Shown piece by piece: positions 8,416 through 15,396 of a stretch of 40,793 nt of DNA; within the stretch, counting starts at the first letter, position 1, and every line of letters starts with the position of its first letter. The DNA lies in NCBI GenBank assembly GCA_964242595.1, contig CAXTBC010000038.1, positions 1 through 40,793 on the forward strand, written 5' to 3'. The DNA comes from BOG-908 sp964242595 (GTDB lineage: Bacteria; Pseudomonadota; Alphaproteobacteria; Acetobacterales; Acetobacteraceae). The notes under the pieces are model-generated. The model was given only the letters and a program-made list of their open reading frames with translations. It had not been told where the DNA came from and ran no database searches. Made by a program: the position numbers and the translations under genes.

Positions 8416-9228
8416 ATGCCACGGCCGTTTGCAGCGCGCTGGCCGCGTTTCGCATGTCTGGAAGCTGCGGTTCTGTTAGTTACTTCGGTGAGCGTGGCCC
8501 GACAGGTTCCGGCTGTGCGCTCCCTGGCCGCCGTGTTGGCTGCGTCCGTGCCTGCCTTGTCGGCGGGATGGACGCGACAGGCTACCGGTTGGGCGGCGCT
8601 GGCGGTGCTGACGGCGGTTCCCTACAGCGCGGTGCTGGTCTCCATCGGTGGCCTGCTGCTTGTCCGCAGGGGTTACGCGTGGCTCTCGCTGCTGGCCGTG
8701 GCGGCCTGGGCCGCAGCGGGGTTTCTGCTCTGGCCCGGTGTGGCACCGGTTTCGCCGGTCGGCCTCTCGCCTGTTTCTGCAGCCTGCCTTGCTGCGGCGA
8801 TCGCCCTTGGATTGCACATGCGGCCCTTGGTCCTGGGCGTGAGAGATCGCGGCTTCATCAAGCTGCGTCTGGTCGCCGGGCGCGAGGAGGCGAGAACGTG
8901 GCGCAGGCCCAAATCCGCGCCGCGAGGCCCGACACCAGGCACACGGCGCCCAACCTCCGGGGCCGCACGACCGGCGCGGCACGCAGAGCGGTCGGGTATG
9001 CGCTACCGTGGAGCCTGGTCCTGGCGGTGGCCTCCAACGCTGACGTCTATCGCAAACAGATCGCCAGCGGTTTTCATTCTGTTTTCGGGACAATTCCGAC
9101 GCCACGGCGTGACACCGGTCAGGACGAGACGGCGGCTACCCGTGGCAGTAACGGCCGCTTCGTCCTCGACGCCGTCGCGAACGGATCGGGCTTGCAGGTG
9201 GTGTATGATCCGCAAGCAAGCTTCCTGA
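8416..9228 (+). CDS. Small membrane protein with uncertain C-terminus
   Basis: The first 150 residues hold four hydrophobic helices (about 14-30, 32-48, 55-80 and 85-105) plus a fifth possible one (115-135), ending in a basic GVRDRGFIKLRLVAGREEAR. Beyond that the frame is Arg/Pro-rich and looks like off-frame reading through the next gene, which it overlaps by 331 bp. The ATG at 8416 has AGAGGAAG about 7 nt upstream. Either a frameshift has removed the true stop or the long overlap is real. The family is not recognised. Confidence 0.5.
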   Translation: MPRPFAARWPRFACLEAAVLLVTSVSVARQVPAVRSLAAVLAASVPALSAGWTRQATGWAALAVLTAVPYSAVLVSIGGLLLVRRGYAWLSLLAVAAWAAAGFLLWPGVAPVSPVGLSPVSAACLAAAIALGLHMRPLVLGVRDRGFIKLRLVAGREEARTWRRPKSAPRGPTPGTRRPTSGAARPARHAERSGMRYRGAWSWRWPPTLTSIANRSPAVFILFSGQFRRHGVTPVRTRRRLPVAVTAASSSTPSRTDRACRWCMIRKQAS

Positions 9229-9494
9229 CGCTGAGTGCGGAAACCGCGGACCGACTCGGGCTGTCGCGCAGTGCCGACACCCTTTCCACCTTGACCAGGC
9301 CGTCGTTCGGCTTCGTTCACGCGGTGCCGGCAACCATCGACACCATGACGGTGGGCACCGTCACAATGGGTCACGTGGCGGCCTACGTCGCGTGGTCCGG
9401 TGATTTGTCGGAGAACGTTTTTAGCCAGTCGTTCTTGCAACGACTCGCCTCGGCAGGCCTGGTCCGGGATAGGCTGATCCTGAAAGGCCGATAG
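8898..9494 (+). CDS. Retropepsin-like clan AA protein with altered active site
   Basis: A 198-residue protein with a basic N-terminal tail, a possible membrane anchor (ALPWSLVLAVAS) and a C-terminal retroviral-type aspartic protease fold like the TIGR02281 family: NGRFVLDAVANG, then VVYDPQASFLTLSAETADRL, and a closing ENVFSQSFLQRL and DRLILKGR. In active members the catalytic loop reads DTGAS; here it is DPQAS (Asp at about residue 104), so the Thr and Gly are gone, and the usual LLG before SFL is VFS. The protein may be proteolytically inactive. The GTG start at 8898 has AGGAGG 7 nt upstream, inside the preceding frame. Confidence 0.75.
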   Translation: MAQAQIRAARPDTRHTAPNLRGRTTGAARRAVGYALPWSLVLAVASNADVYRKQIASGFHSVFGTIPTPRRDTGQDETAATRGSNGRFVLDAVANGSGLQVVYDPQASFLTLSAETADRLGLSRSADTLSTLTRPSFGFVHAVPATIDTMTVGTVTMGHVAAYVAWSGDLSENVFSQSFLQRLASAGLVRDRLILKGR

Positions 9495-9496
9495 AC

Positions 9497-9652
9497 GAAG
9501 CAAGCAGTCCTTTTTTAAAAAAAGGATCAAAAAACTTTTGCTTCCCGCATCTGAGCCAGTCGGGTGCCGCAGGATAAATCGAGCTCGCTGAGCCAGCGCA
9601 GGGGCAAAAGTTTTTTGCTTCTTTTTTTCAAAAAAGAAGCGCTTGCCTGCCT
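9497..9652. repeat. R element, full length, core type A
   Basis: Two AT-rich hairpins (9508-9526 and 9617-9640) lie at the two ends of an inverted pair, CAAAAAACTTTTGC and GCAAAAGTTTTTTG, around a core beginning CTTTTGCTTCCCGCAT. The element fills the space between two convergent genes and touches the stop of the oxidoreductase at 9653. Confidence 0.85.
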
Positions 9653-10624
9653 TCACCCGATCAGCCCGCTCGCCTCCGCCACCGCACGTGACCGCGCCAT
9701 CCCCTCCCCCACCGCCAAAGCCGCCTCCAGGGCGCGGCGGCCGGCAAGCGCGTCCACCAGCACGGGGGCGCCGTCCAGGCAGGCCGCGATGAAGGCGTTG
9801 TGTTCGGCTTCCAGCACGTCGTGATCCTGCCAGGTGGCTTCGTCGAGGTGGAAGCCGTTGGTGCCGGGGAGTTCCACGCCGCCCTGGCGGCCGATCATGG
9901 TGAGGCGGCGTTCCACGAAATCGGCGCTGAGGTAGCCTTCCTGGCTGAACAGGCGCATGCGGCGCTCGGTTTTCAGCGAGATGCGGCTGGCAGTGATGGT
10001 GGCGACGCAGCCGTTGGCGAAGCGGATGCGGGCGTTGGCGATGTCCTCGAAGGGGCTGCTGACCGCCGCACCCAGCGCGTCGACGCTGTCGATCTCGCTG
10101 TCCACCAGGCTGAGGACCAGGTCGATGTCGTGGATCATGAGGTCCAGGATGACGCTGACGTCCGTGCCGCGGGGTTTGAAGGGGGCGATGCGGGTGGCTT
10201 CGATATAGAGCGGGCGGGCGATGCGGGCGGCGATGGCGGCGTGTTCGGGGCTGTAGCGCAGCAGGTGGCCCACCTGCAGGACGCGTTGCTGCGCGGTGGC
10301 CAGGCGGGCCAGCTCGTCGGCCTGGGCGAGGGTGGCGGCGATGGGCTTTTCCACCAGGACGTGGCGGCCACGTTCCAGCGCCAGGGAAGCGATGTCGTAG
10401 TGGGCCTCGGCGGGGGCGGCCACGATCACCGCCTCGGCGGCTTCGAGCAGGTCCGCCAGGCTCATGGCGGGCACGCCGCCGAGCTCGCGGCCGAGCGCCT
10501 CGGCGCGCGCGGCATCCACGTCGGTGATTCCGACGAGGGCGGCGCGCTGGGCGGCCGCGACCTTGATGGCGTGGAAGCGGCCGAAATGGCCGGCGCCGAT
10601 GACGCCTATGCGAAGGATGGGCAT
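9653..10624 (-). CDS. Gfo/Idh/MocA family oxidoreductase
   Basis: A 323-residue NAD(P)-dependent sugar dehydrogenase-like protein. The N-terminal Rossmann domain has GVIGAGHFGRFHA; EKPIA (the conserved Lys-Pro) and GHLLRYSP follow, and DLMIHDIDLVLSL carries the active-site HD pair. This DLMIHDID variant reminds me of family members placed inside lpx clusters of alphaproteobacteria, and of GnnA, which oxidises UDP-GlcNAc at C3. lpxB lies about 7 kb away, so a nucleotide-sugar role is plausible but unproven, and no GnnB-like aminotransferase is present. The stop touches an R element. Confidence 0.88.
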   Translation of the reverse strand: MPILRIGVIGAGHFGRFHAIKVAAAQRAALVGITDVDAARAEALGRELGGVPAMSLADLLEAAEAVIVAAPAEAHYDIASLALERGRHVLVEKPIAATLAQADELARLATAQQRVLQVGHLLRYSPEHAAIAARIARPLYIEATRIAPFKPRGTDVSVILDLMIHDIDLVLSLVDSEIDSVDALGAAVSSPFEDIANARIRFANGCVATITASRISLKTERRMRLFSQEGYLSADFVERRLTMIGRQGGVELPGTNGFHLDEATWQDHDVLEAEHNAFIAACLDGAPVLVDALAGRRALEAALAVGEGMARSRAVAEASGLIG

Positions 10625-10716
10625 GGGAGGAAGATATAAGCCAAGAGCTTCGGTTTTGAAAAAAGAAGCGAGGGGGCGTCTGTCTGGGTTGTCGCGGTTT
10701 GAGGGGATCGGCGCGC

Positions 10717-11541
10717 GTGCGGGTGGCTGAGGTGATGGTGTTCCCGGTGAAGGGGTTTGCCGGCAGGGCGACGGAAGCGGCCGCGGTCGAGCCGTGCGGG
10801 CTGCGGGGGGACCGGCGCTGGATGGTGGTGGACATGGCGGGCAGGTTCCTGAGCCAGCGCGTGGTGCCCGGAATGGCGCTGGTGCGCGCCGTGGACGCCG
10901 GCGGCGTGTTGCGGCTGCAAGCGGCGGGGCACGAGGAGATGGAGGTGAGGTTGCCGGACGCCGACGCGGCCGAGGCCGACGTCGTGGTGTGGCGGGACAC
11001 CGTGCAGGCGGTGCCGGCGGGGCAGGCGGCCGACTCCTGGGTGAGCGGCGTGCTGGGCGTGGCGTGCCGGCTGGTGCATCTGCGTGACGCCCGCGCGCGG
11101 GCGTGCAGTTCCGCCTTCGCGCGTCCGGGCGAGGTGGTGAGCTTCGCAGACGGCTTTCCTGTCCTGCTGACGTCGCTCGATTCGCTGGCCGACCTGAATG
11201 CCAGGCTGGCGGTGCCGGTGCCGGTGGGACGATTCCGCGGCAACCTGGTGGTGGAGGGCGGCGGCGCGTGGGCCGAGGATGGTTGGCGGGTAATCAGGAT
11301 GGGCACGGCAGTGTTCCGGGTGGCTAAGGCGTGCGACCGCTGCATCGTGACCACGATCGACCAGGACACGGGCACCCGGCCGCAGCGTATGGAGCCGCTG
11401 CGCACACTGGGCCAGTTCCGCCAGGACGAGCGGGGGATCATGTTCGGGCAGAACTTGGTGCCGCTGCAGCTGGGTCAGGTGAGCGTGGGGGACCGGGTAG
11501 AGGTGCTGGAGGCCGGAGCGCCGAACGTGGTGCCCTTCTGA
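10717..11541 (+). CDS. MOSC domain protein
   Basis: A 274-residue protein with an N-terminal MOSC beta-barrel region (VMVFPVKGF, CGLRGDRRWMVVD) and a C-terminal MOSC domain containing AKACDRCIVTTIDQDTG, where the Cys is expected to ligate the molybdenum cofactor as in YcbX and mARC. Such proteins reduce N-hydroxylated compounds with a redox partner; no ferredoxin domain is fused here. The GTG at 10717 is chosen because GAGGGGA lies 9 nt upstream; a TTG at 10699 is the alternative. A truncated C repeat follows directly after the stop. Confidence 0.85.
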   Translation: MRVAEVMVFPVKGFAGRATEAAAVEPCGLRGDRRWMVVDMAGRFLSQRVVPGMALVRAVDAGGVLRLQAAGHEEMEVRLPDADAAEADVVVWRDTVQAVPAGQAADSWVSGVLGVACRLVHLRDARARACSSAFARPGEVVSFADGFPVLLTSLDSLADLNARLAVPVPVGRFRGNLVVEGGGAWAEDGWRVIRMGTAVFRVAKACDRCIVTTIDQDTGTRPQRMEPLRTLGQFRQDERGIMFGQNLVPLQLGQVSVGDRVEVLEAGAPNVVPF

Positions 11542-11548
11542 CGTGCAG

Positions 11549-11572
11549 GAGGCCAGGGGCTTTGCCACCCCA
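11549..11572 (+). repeat. Truncated C unit
   Basis: GGAGGCCAGGGGCTTTGCC begins 7 bp after the MOSC stop in the same orientation as the other C units. It ends after about 24 bp, and an R element begins a few bases later. Confidence 0.55.
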
Positions 11573-11583
11573 GATGCATATTA

Positions 11584-11712
11584 AGGCAAAAAAACTTTTG
11601 CTTCCCGCATTTGAAACAGCCGGGTGCCGCAGAATGGATCGAGACCGCTGACACAGCGCGGAGACAAATTTTTTGCTTCTTTTTTGAAAAAAGAAGGCTG
11701 CCTTGCTTCCTT
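11584..11712. repeat. R element lacking its left hairpin, core type A
   Basis: Shares the core start CTTTTGCTTCCCGCAT and the later CGGGTGCCGCAG with the copy at 9497. Only the right hairpin remains (CTTCTTTTTTGAAAAAAGAAG, 11676-11696). Confidence 0.8.
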
Positions 11713-11757
11713 GGCGACAGTCAGTCTCAACTCCGGCTGGTGTTAGAGCCCTATCCC

Positions 11758-11961
11758 CTAAGCATGCAAGTTCACCGCCGCCGCCCGCCCATTCTGCTGC
11801 TGCTCGATTTCGAAGCCCACCTTCTGTCCTTCGTTGAGGTTGCGCAGGCCGGCTTTCTGCACGGCGCTGATATGGACGAAGATGTCCTTGCCGCCGGTCT
11901 CCGGCTCGATGAAGCCGTAGCCTTTAGTGGGGTTGAACCATTTGACGATGCCGCTGGTCAT
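11758..11961 (-). CDS. Cold shock domain protein
   Basis: A 67-residue CspA-type single-stranded nucleic-acid binding protein and likely RNA chaperone. It opens with MTSGIVKWFNPTKGYGFIEP, containing RNP1 (KGYGFIE), and has RNP2 as DIFVHIS; the rest fits one OB-fold. Length matches the family. A short unassigned minus-strand frame upstream overlaps its first codons. An upstream leader of about 200 bp could carry temperature-dependent structure, but none was identified. Confidence 0.95.
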   Translation of the reverse strand: MTSGIVKWFNPTKGYGFIEPETGGKDIFVHISAVQKAGLRNLNEGQKVGFEIEQQQNGRAAAVNLHA

Positions 11962-12148
11962 GTGACGTAGCCTCCCGCGGCGCCGGATGTGAGGCTGGCA
12001 GGGCTGTCCCTTCTATGCCCAGGGCTGGCGCCGCGGGCGGGGCATGCACCCGGAAGACCGGCTTGCCGCAACGTTCGCAACGCGGCGGTCTCGTTCCGGC
12101 TTCCGAGGTAACGCGCAAAATCTTGCTACCGGCCCAGGTGTCAGCCAT
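11924..12148 (-). CDS. Possible small hypothetical protein upstream of the cold shock gene
   Basis: A 74-residue frame beginning MADTWAGSKILRVTSEAGTR with a single CxxC (RCERCGKPVF). Its last residues overlap the cold shock gene in another frame, and no ribosome-binding site precedes the ATG. The start lies 30 bp from the start of an oppositely directed small gene. It may be a real short protein or chance coding. Confidence 0.25.
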   Translation of the reverse strand: MADTWAGSKILRVTSEAGTRPPRCERCGKPVFRVHAPPAAPALGIEGTALPASHPAPREATSHDQRHRQMVQPH

Positions 12149-12177
12149 CAAGACGCGTTGCGGGGGCAGGAGGTGTG

Positions 12178-12375
12178 ATGCGTTACGCGTTGCTGTGGGT
12201 GTCGGTGCACCGCGGGGTAATACTGGCGGCGATAGCCGCACTCTTCTGGACGTCGGCAGTCTACATGTATTTCAGAGGCGACATCGCGCGTTACAGGCAC
12301 GAGCGGCGGGCGCGGCCTTGGAGCGTGGACATGGTGGCCAAGACAAGCAAGGGCGGCCGCAAGAAGGCGCATTGA
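12178..12375 (+). CDS. Small single-pass membrane protein
   Basis: A 65-residue protein with one hydrophobic helix (about residues 12-31) followed by a strongly basic tail (YRHERRARPWSVD, KTSKGGRKKAH), so N-out/C-in topology is likely. The ATG at 12178 has AGGAGG 4 nt upstream; the GTG three bases earlier is too close to that site. I do not recognise the family. Confidence 0.6.
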   Translation: MRYALLWVSVHRGVILAAIAALFWTSAVYMYFRGDIARYRHERRARPWSVDMVAKTSKGGRKKAH

Positions 12376-12561
12376 GGATAACGCAAGTTGGGAGTCGCCC
12401 TGACGCGACAGGCTTAAACCACCGCCTGCGGCCAGCTAGCTGGAGCCGTCAGCCTGTACTCACCTGTTCACGATCTTCAACAAGCACGTTCCAACAGTAG
12501 CGTTCGTTACGTCGCGATGGCTCGTCGAGTGCACCAGGAAAGAACCGCGCAAGCCGGACAA

Positions 12562-12605
12562 AAGCTTTTTGCTTCTTTTTCTCGAAAAAGAAGGCCTGCC
12601 TCACC
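12562..12605. repeat. R half-element
   Basis: CAAAAGCTTTTTGCTTC leads into a hairpin (CTTCTTTTT / AAAAAGAAG, 12572-12593) followed by GGCCTGCC. It lies about 20 bp from the stop of the GGDEF-EAL gene. The intergenic DNA before it (12376-12560) shows nothing recognisable. Confidence 0.7.
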
Positions 12606-12626
12606 TCCCCTAAACATCACAGCATG

Positions 12627-14906
12627 CTAAAGCTTGGCGTAGCTCCGCGCCAGCGCGGCCGGGATCTGGGCGGCAACGTTGGAGATGATCTCCAGCACGC
12701 CTTGCGCCGGGCGCGGCGGGCTGAACAGGTGGCCTTGCACCTCCGTGCAGCCTTCCACCCGCAGCCAGTGCAGTTGCTCCTCGGTTTCCACCCCCTCTAC
12801 CAGCGTATCCAGGCGCAAGTGGCCGCACAGGCCCAGCACGGCGCGGATGATGGTGCCGCCGTCGCCGTGCAGGTCGGCCAGGAAGCTCGCGTCGATCTTC
12901 ACCTTGTCGAACGGGAACGACCGCAGGTAGCTCAGCGAGGAGTAACCGGTACCGAAATCGTCAAGCGCCAGACGGACGCCCAGGCCCTGCAGACGGCGCA
13001 TGGTGGCCAGCGCGTCGCCCATGTCGCGCATCACCACGCCCTCGGTGATCTCGAGCTCCAACCGGCCGGGCGGCAGGCGGGTTTCGCGCAGCGCGCTCGC
13101 CACGATGGAGACGATGTCCGAGCGTTCGAACTGCACCGGCGAGAGGTTGACGGCGATGCGCGTGTTGGCGGGCCAGCGTGTGGCTTCCTGGCAGGCCTGG
13201 CGCAGCACCCACTCGCCGATCGGGGCGATCAGGCCGGTCTCCTCGGCGATGGGGATGAACCGGCCGGGCATCACCATGCCCAGCACCGGGTGGTGCCAGC
13301 GCAGCAGCGCCTCGAAGCCGCTCACGCGGCGCGGGTCGAGCTGGACCAGCGGCTGGTAGTAGACTTCGAGCTGGTTGGCGGCCAGCGCGCCGCGCAGGTC
13401 GATCTCCAGCGCGCGGCGGGTGCGTACCGTCTCCTCCATGGCGGGATCGAAGATGCGGTAGGCGTCGCCGCCCTCGGCCTTGACGAAGTACAGCGCGATG
13501 TCGGCGCTGCGCAGCAGGTCGGTCAGCTGCTCGCCGCCCGATGGATACAGCGCCACGCCGACGCTGGCGCTGATGCGCAGGTGATAGCCGTCCACCTCGT
13601 ACATCTTGCACAGGGCGCTCACCACGAAGCGGGCCAGCGAGGTGCTGTCGCGCCGCTGCTGGCGGCACAGGCGGACGATGGCAAACTCGTCGCCGCCCAG
13701 GCGCATCACGCGGTCGTCGTCGCCCACGCACGCGCGCAGCCGATCGGCGACCTGGCGCAGCAGCGCGTCGCCGACCGGGTGGCCGCGCGTGTCGTTGACC
13801 TGCTTGAAGCCGTCGAGGTCGATCAGCAGGACGGCGGCCGAGAGACCGTCCCGCCGGGCCGCGAGGAAGCGGCTGGCCATCGCGTCGGTGAAGTAGCGGC
13901 GGTTGTACAGGCCGGTGAGCGGATCGAGCAGCGCCTGCTCGCCCAGCCGCTCGCGCAGCAGGTAGTTCGACAGGATCAGGCGGGTGGCGATGAAGGAGCC
14001 GACGGCCAAGGCCAGCACCACCGAAAGCACGATGCGGCGCAACGTGAAGAAATCGTCCAGGGCGGTCTGCGTCTCGAAGCTCTGGGTGACGACGATGGGC
14101 AGGCTGGCCGGCGCCCGCACACCCACCAGCCTGTCGATCCCGTCAGAGCGGTCGGCCATCTGGCCATGGCCGGCGCTGCGGGCGAAGGCGAAGGCAGGGT
14201 CCTCGGCGGAGGGATGTTCGAGCAGGGCGCTGCTGAGATGGGCGCTGCGGGCAAGGAAGGCGGCATCGCTGCGGCGCTGGACCATGCTGACCACGCCGCT
14301 GCCGGAGGTCTGCCGCGCGAGCATGTCCGACAGCGCCGCCGGGTCGAGCCATATTATGGCCAGGCCGGCCTCGGCACCCGCGCGGTCGCGCAGGCGCCAC
14401 TGCGTGCGCAGCGACCAGTTTCCGGCGGCGGGGTTGGGTGCCGGCGCGTCGATGACCGGGGTCGCGGACCCGTCACCCGGGACGGTGCCGGCTTGCGGTT
14501 CGGCCACGCTTAGCCGGCCCGGCCAGCCGCTGGGATCGCTGGACCAGGCCAGCCGGCCGTGGCGATAGATGTTGACGGCCTGGATGCCGAATCGGCTGTC
14601 CAGCACGTCGTCGTGCAGCTGGTCGTCCACCGCTTGGACACCCGGCAAGTTGCCGGCATCGAGCAGGCGGAGACGGGTCTGCGCGAGCGTGCGGAGCGTC
14701 TGCGCGGCTTCGAAGACGCGCAGCACGGTCTGTTCAACGGCAGAGGCGCCGGCTTCGGCGCGGGCGAGCACGGCCTGGGTGCCGGCGCGTTCCGACTGGT
14801 CCAGCGAGGTGAGCGTGCCGACCACCACGAGCAATGTGAGCAAGCCCCAGCCGCCGTAGGCGATGAGGGCGGCGCGGCTGAAATGCTTGAGCGGGTTGGC
14901 CAGCAT
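12627..14906 (-). CDS. Membrane GGDEF-EAL cyclic-di-GMP enzyme
   Basis: A 759-residue bifunctional-type protein. Two membrane helices (about 13-34 and 303-325) flank a periplasmic sensor region of about 270 residues. The GGDEF domain (about 335-500) has an intact LGGDEFAI, so cyclase activity is possible. The EAL domain (about 510-745) keeps EALLRW, VNLSP, ELEITEG, DDFGTGYSS and KIDASF, indicating a likely active phosphodiesterase. The periplasmic part resembles a double-Cache fold in layout but was not matched to a named family. The dominant direction cannot be told from sequence. It stands alone between R elements; the flagellar genes lie 15 kb away. Confidence 0.92.
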   Translation of the reverse strand: MLANPLKHFSRAALIAYGGWGLLTLLVVVGTLTSLDQSERAGTQAVLARAEAGASAVEQTVLRVFEAAQTLRTLAQTRLRLLDAGNLPGVQAVDDQLHDDVLDSRFGIQAVNIYRHGRLAWSSDPSGWPGRLSVAEPQAGTVPGDGSATPVIDAPAPNPAAGNWSLRTQWRLRDRAGAEAGLAIIWLDPAALSDMLARQTSGSGVVSMVQRRSDAAFLARSAHLSSALLEHPSAEDPAFAFARSAGHGQMADRSDGIDRLVGVRAPASLPIVVTQSFETQTALDDFFTLRRIVLSVVLALAVGSFIATRLILSNYLLRERLGEQALLDPLTGLYNRRYFTDAMASRFLAARRDGLSAAVLLIDLDGFKQVNDTRGHPVGDALLRQVADRLRACVGDDDRVMRLGGDEFAIVRLCRQQRRDSTSLARFVVSALCKMYEVDGYHLRISASVGVALYPSGGEQLTDLLRSADIALYFVKAEGGDAYRIFDPAMEETVRTRRALEIDLRGALAANQLEVYYQPLVQLDPRRVSGFEALLRWHHPVLGMVMPGRFIPIAEETGLIAPIGEWVLRQACQEATRWPANTRIAVNLSPVQFERSDIVSIVASALRETRLPPGRLELEITEGVVMRDMGDALATMRRLQGLGVRLALDDFGTGYSSLSYLRSFPFDKVKIDASFLADLHGDGGTIIRAVLGLCGHLRLDTLVEGVETEEQLHWLRVEGCTEVQGHLFSPPRPAQGVLEIISNVAAQIPAALARSYAKL

Positions 14907-15128
14907 GGGCGCGATTGGGGCCTTTCGGCTTGTTCGCGCGATGATAGCCGGTTTGGCTTACGGAATAAACTAAACGTGATGAAAAATGATCGTCTGTTGC
15001 AGAGGGGCAAGCGAGCACGGGGCTCTACCCCACGCGCAGCACGCTTTCACGTGACGAGCTCTCGATACGCCAGACCCCTATCTATTAGGGATGCCTTGTA
15101 CCAGCCCGCGTTGAGGCTTTCTCGTAGA
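14907..15128. other. Intergenic region upstream of the GGDEF-EAL gene
   Basis: This stretch must hold the promoter of the minus-strand GGDEF-EAL gene. A short remnant related to the D repeat (GCACGGGGCTCTACCCCA, 15015-15032) is visible; nothing else was recognised. Confidence 0.4.
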
Positions 15129-15280
15129 AAGCAAGCAGTCCTTTTTTTGAAAAAAGCACCAAAAAACTTTTGCTTCCCGCATCTAAAACAGTCGGGTGCC
15201 TCAGGGCAGATCAAGGCCGCTGACACAGCGCAGGTATGAAGTTTTTTGCTTCTTTTTTTGAAAGAAGGACTTCTCTCTTT
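15129..15280. repeat. R element, full length, core type A
   Basis: GCAAGCAGTCCTTTTTTTG opens the left hairpin, the core starts CTTTTGCTTCCCGCAT (15167-15182), and the right arm is GAAGTTTTTTGCTTC. The core matches the copies at 9497 and 11584 over most of its length. Confidence 0.82.
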
Positions 15281-15396
15281 CTAACGGTCAGGCTCAACGC
15301 GGACCGGATGATAACAAATCAAGACTTCTGCCGCTGATATAAAGACCCACCCTTAGCGGGCAGGCGCCGCTGGCGCATTGGTCTCGGCCGCCGGTC

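Noticed and set aside
9653..10624. Firm assignment as GnnA (UDP-GlcNAc 3-dehydrogenase)
   Set aside because: The motif is suggestive, but no GnnB aminotransferase is present and lpxB is 7 kb away; left as a family-level call.
12624..14513. Long plus-strand open frame (629 codons) opposite the GGDEF-EAL gene
   Set aside because: It is antisense to a clear family protein and reads as low-complexity Gln/Ala/Val sequence; high GC makes such shadows common.
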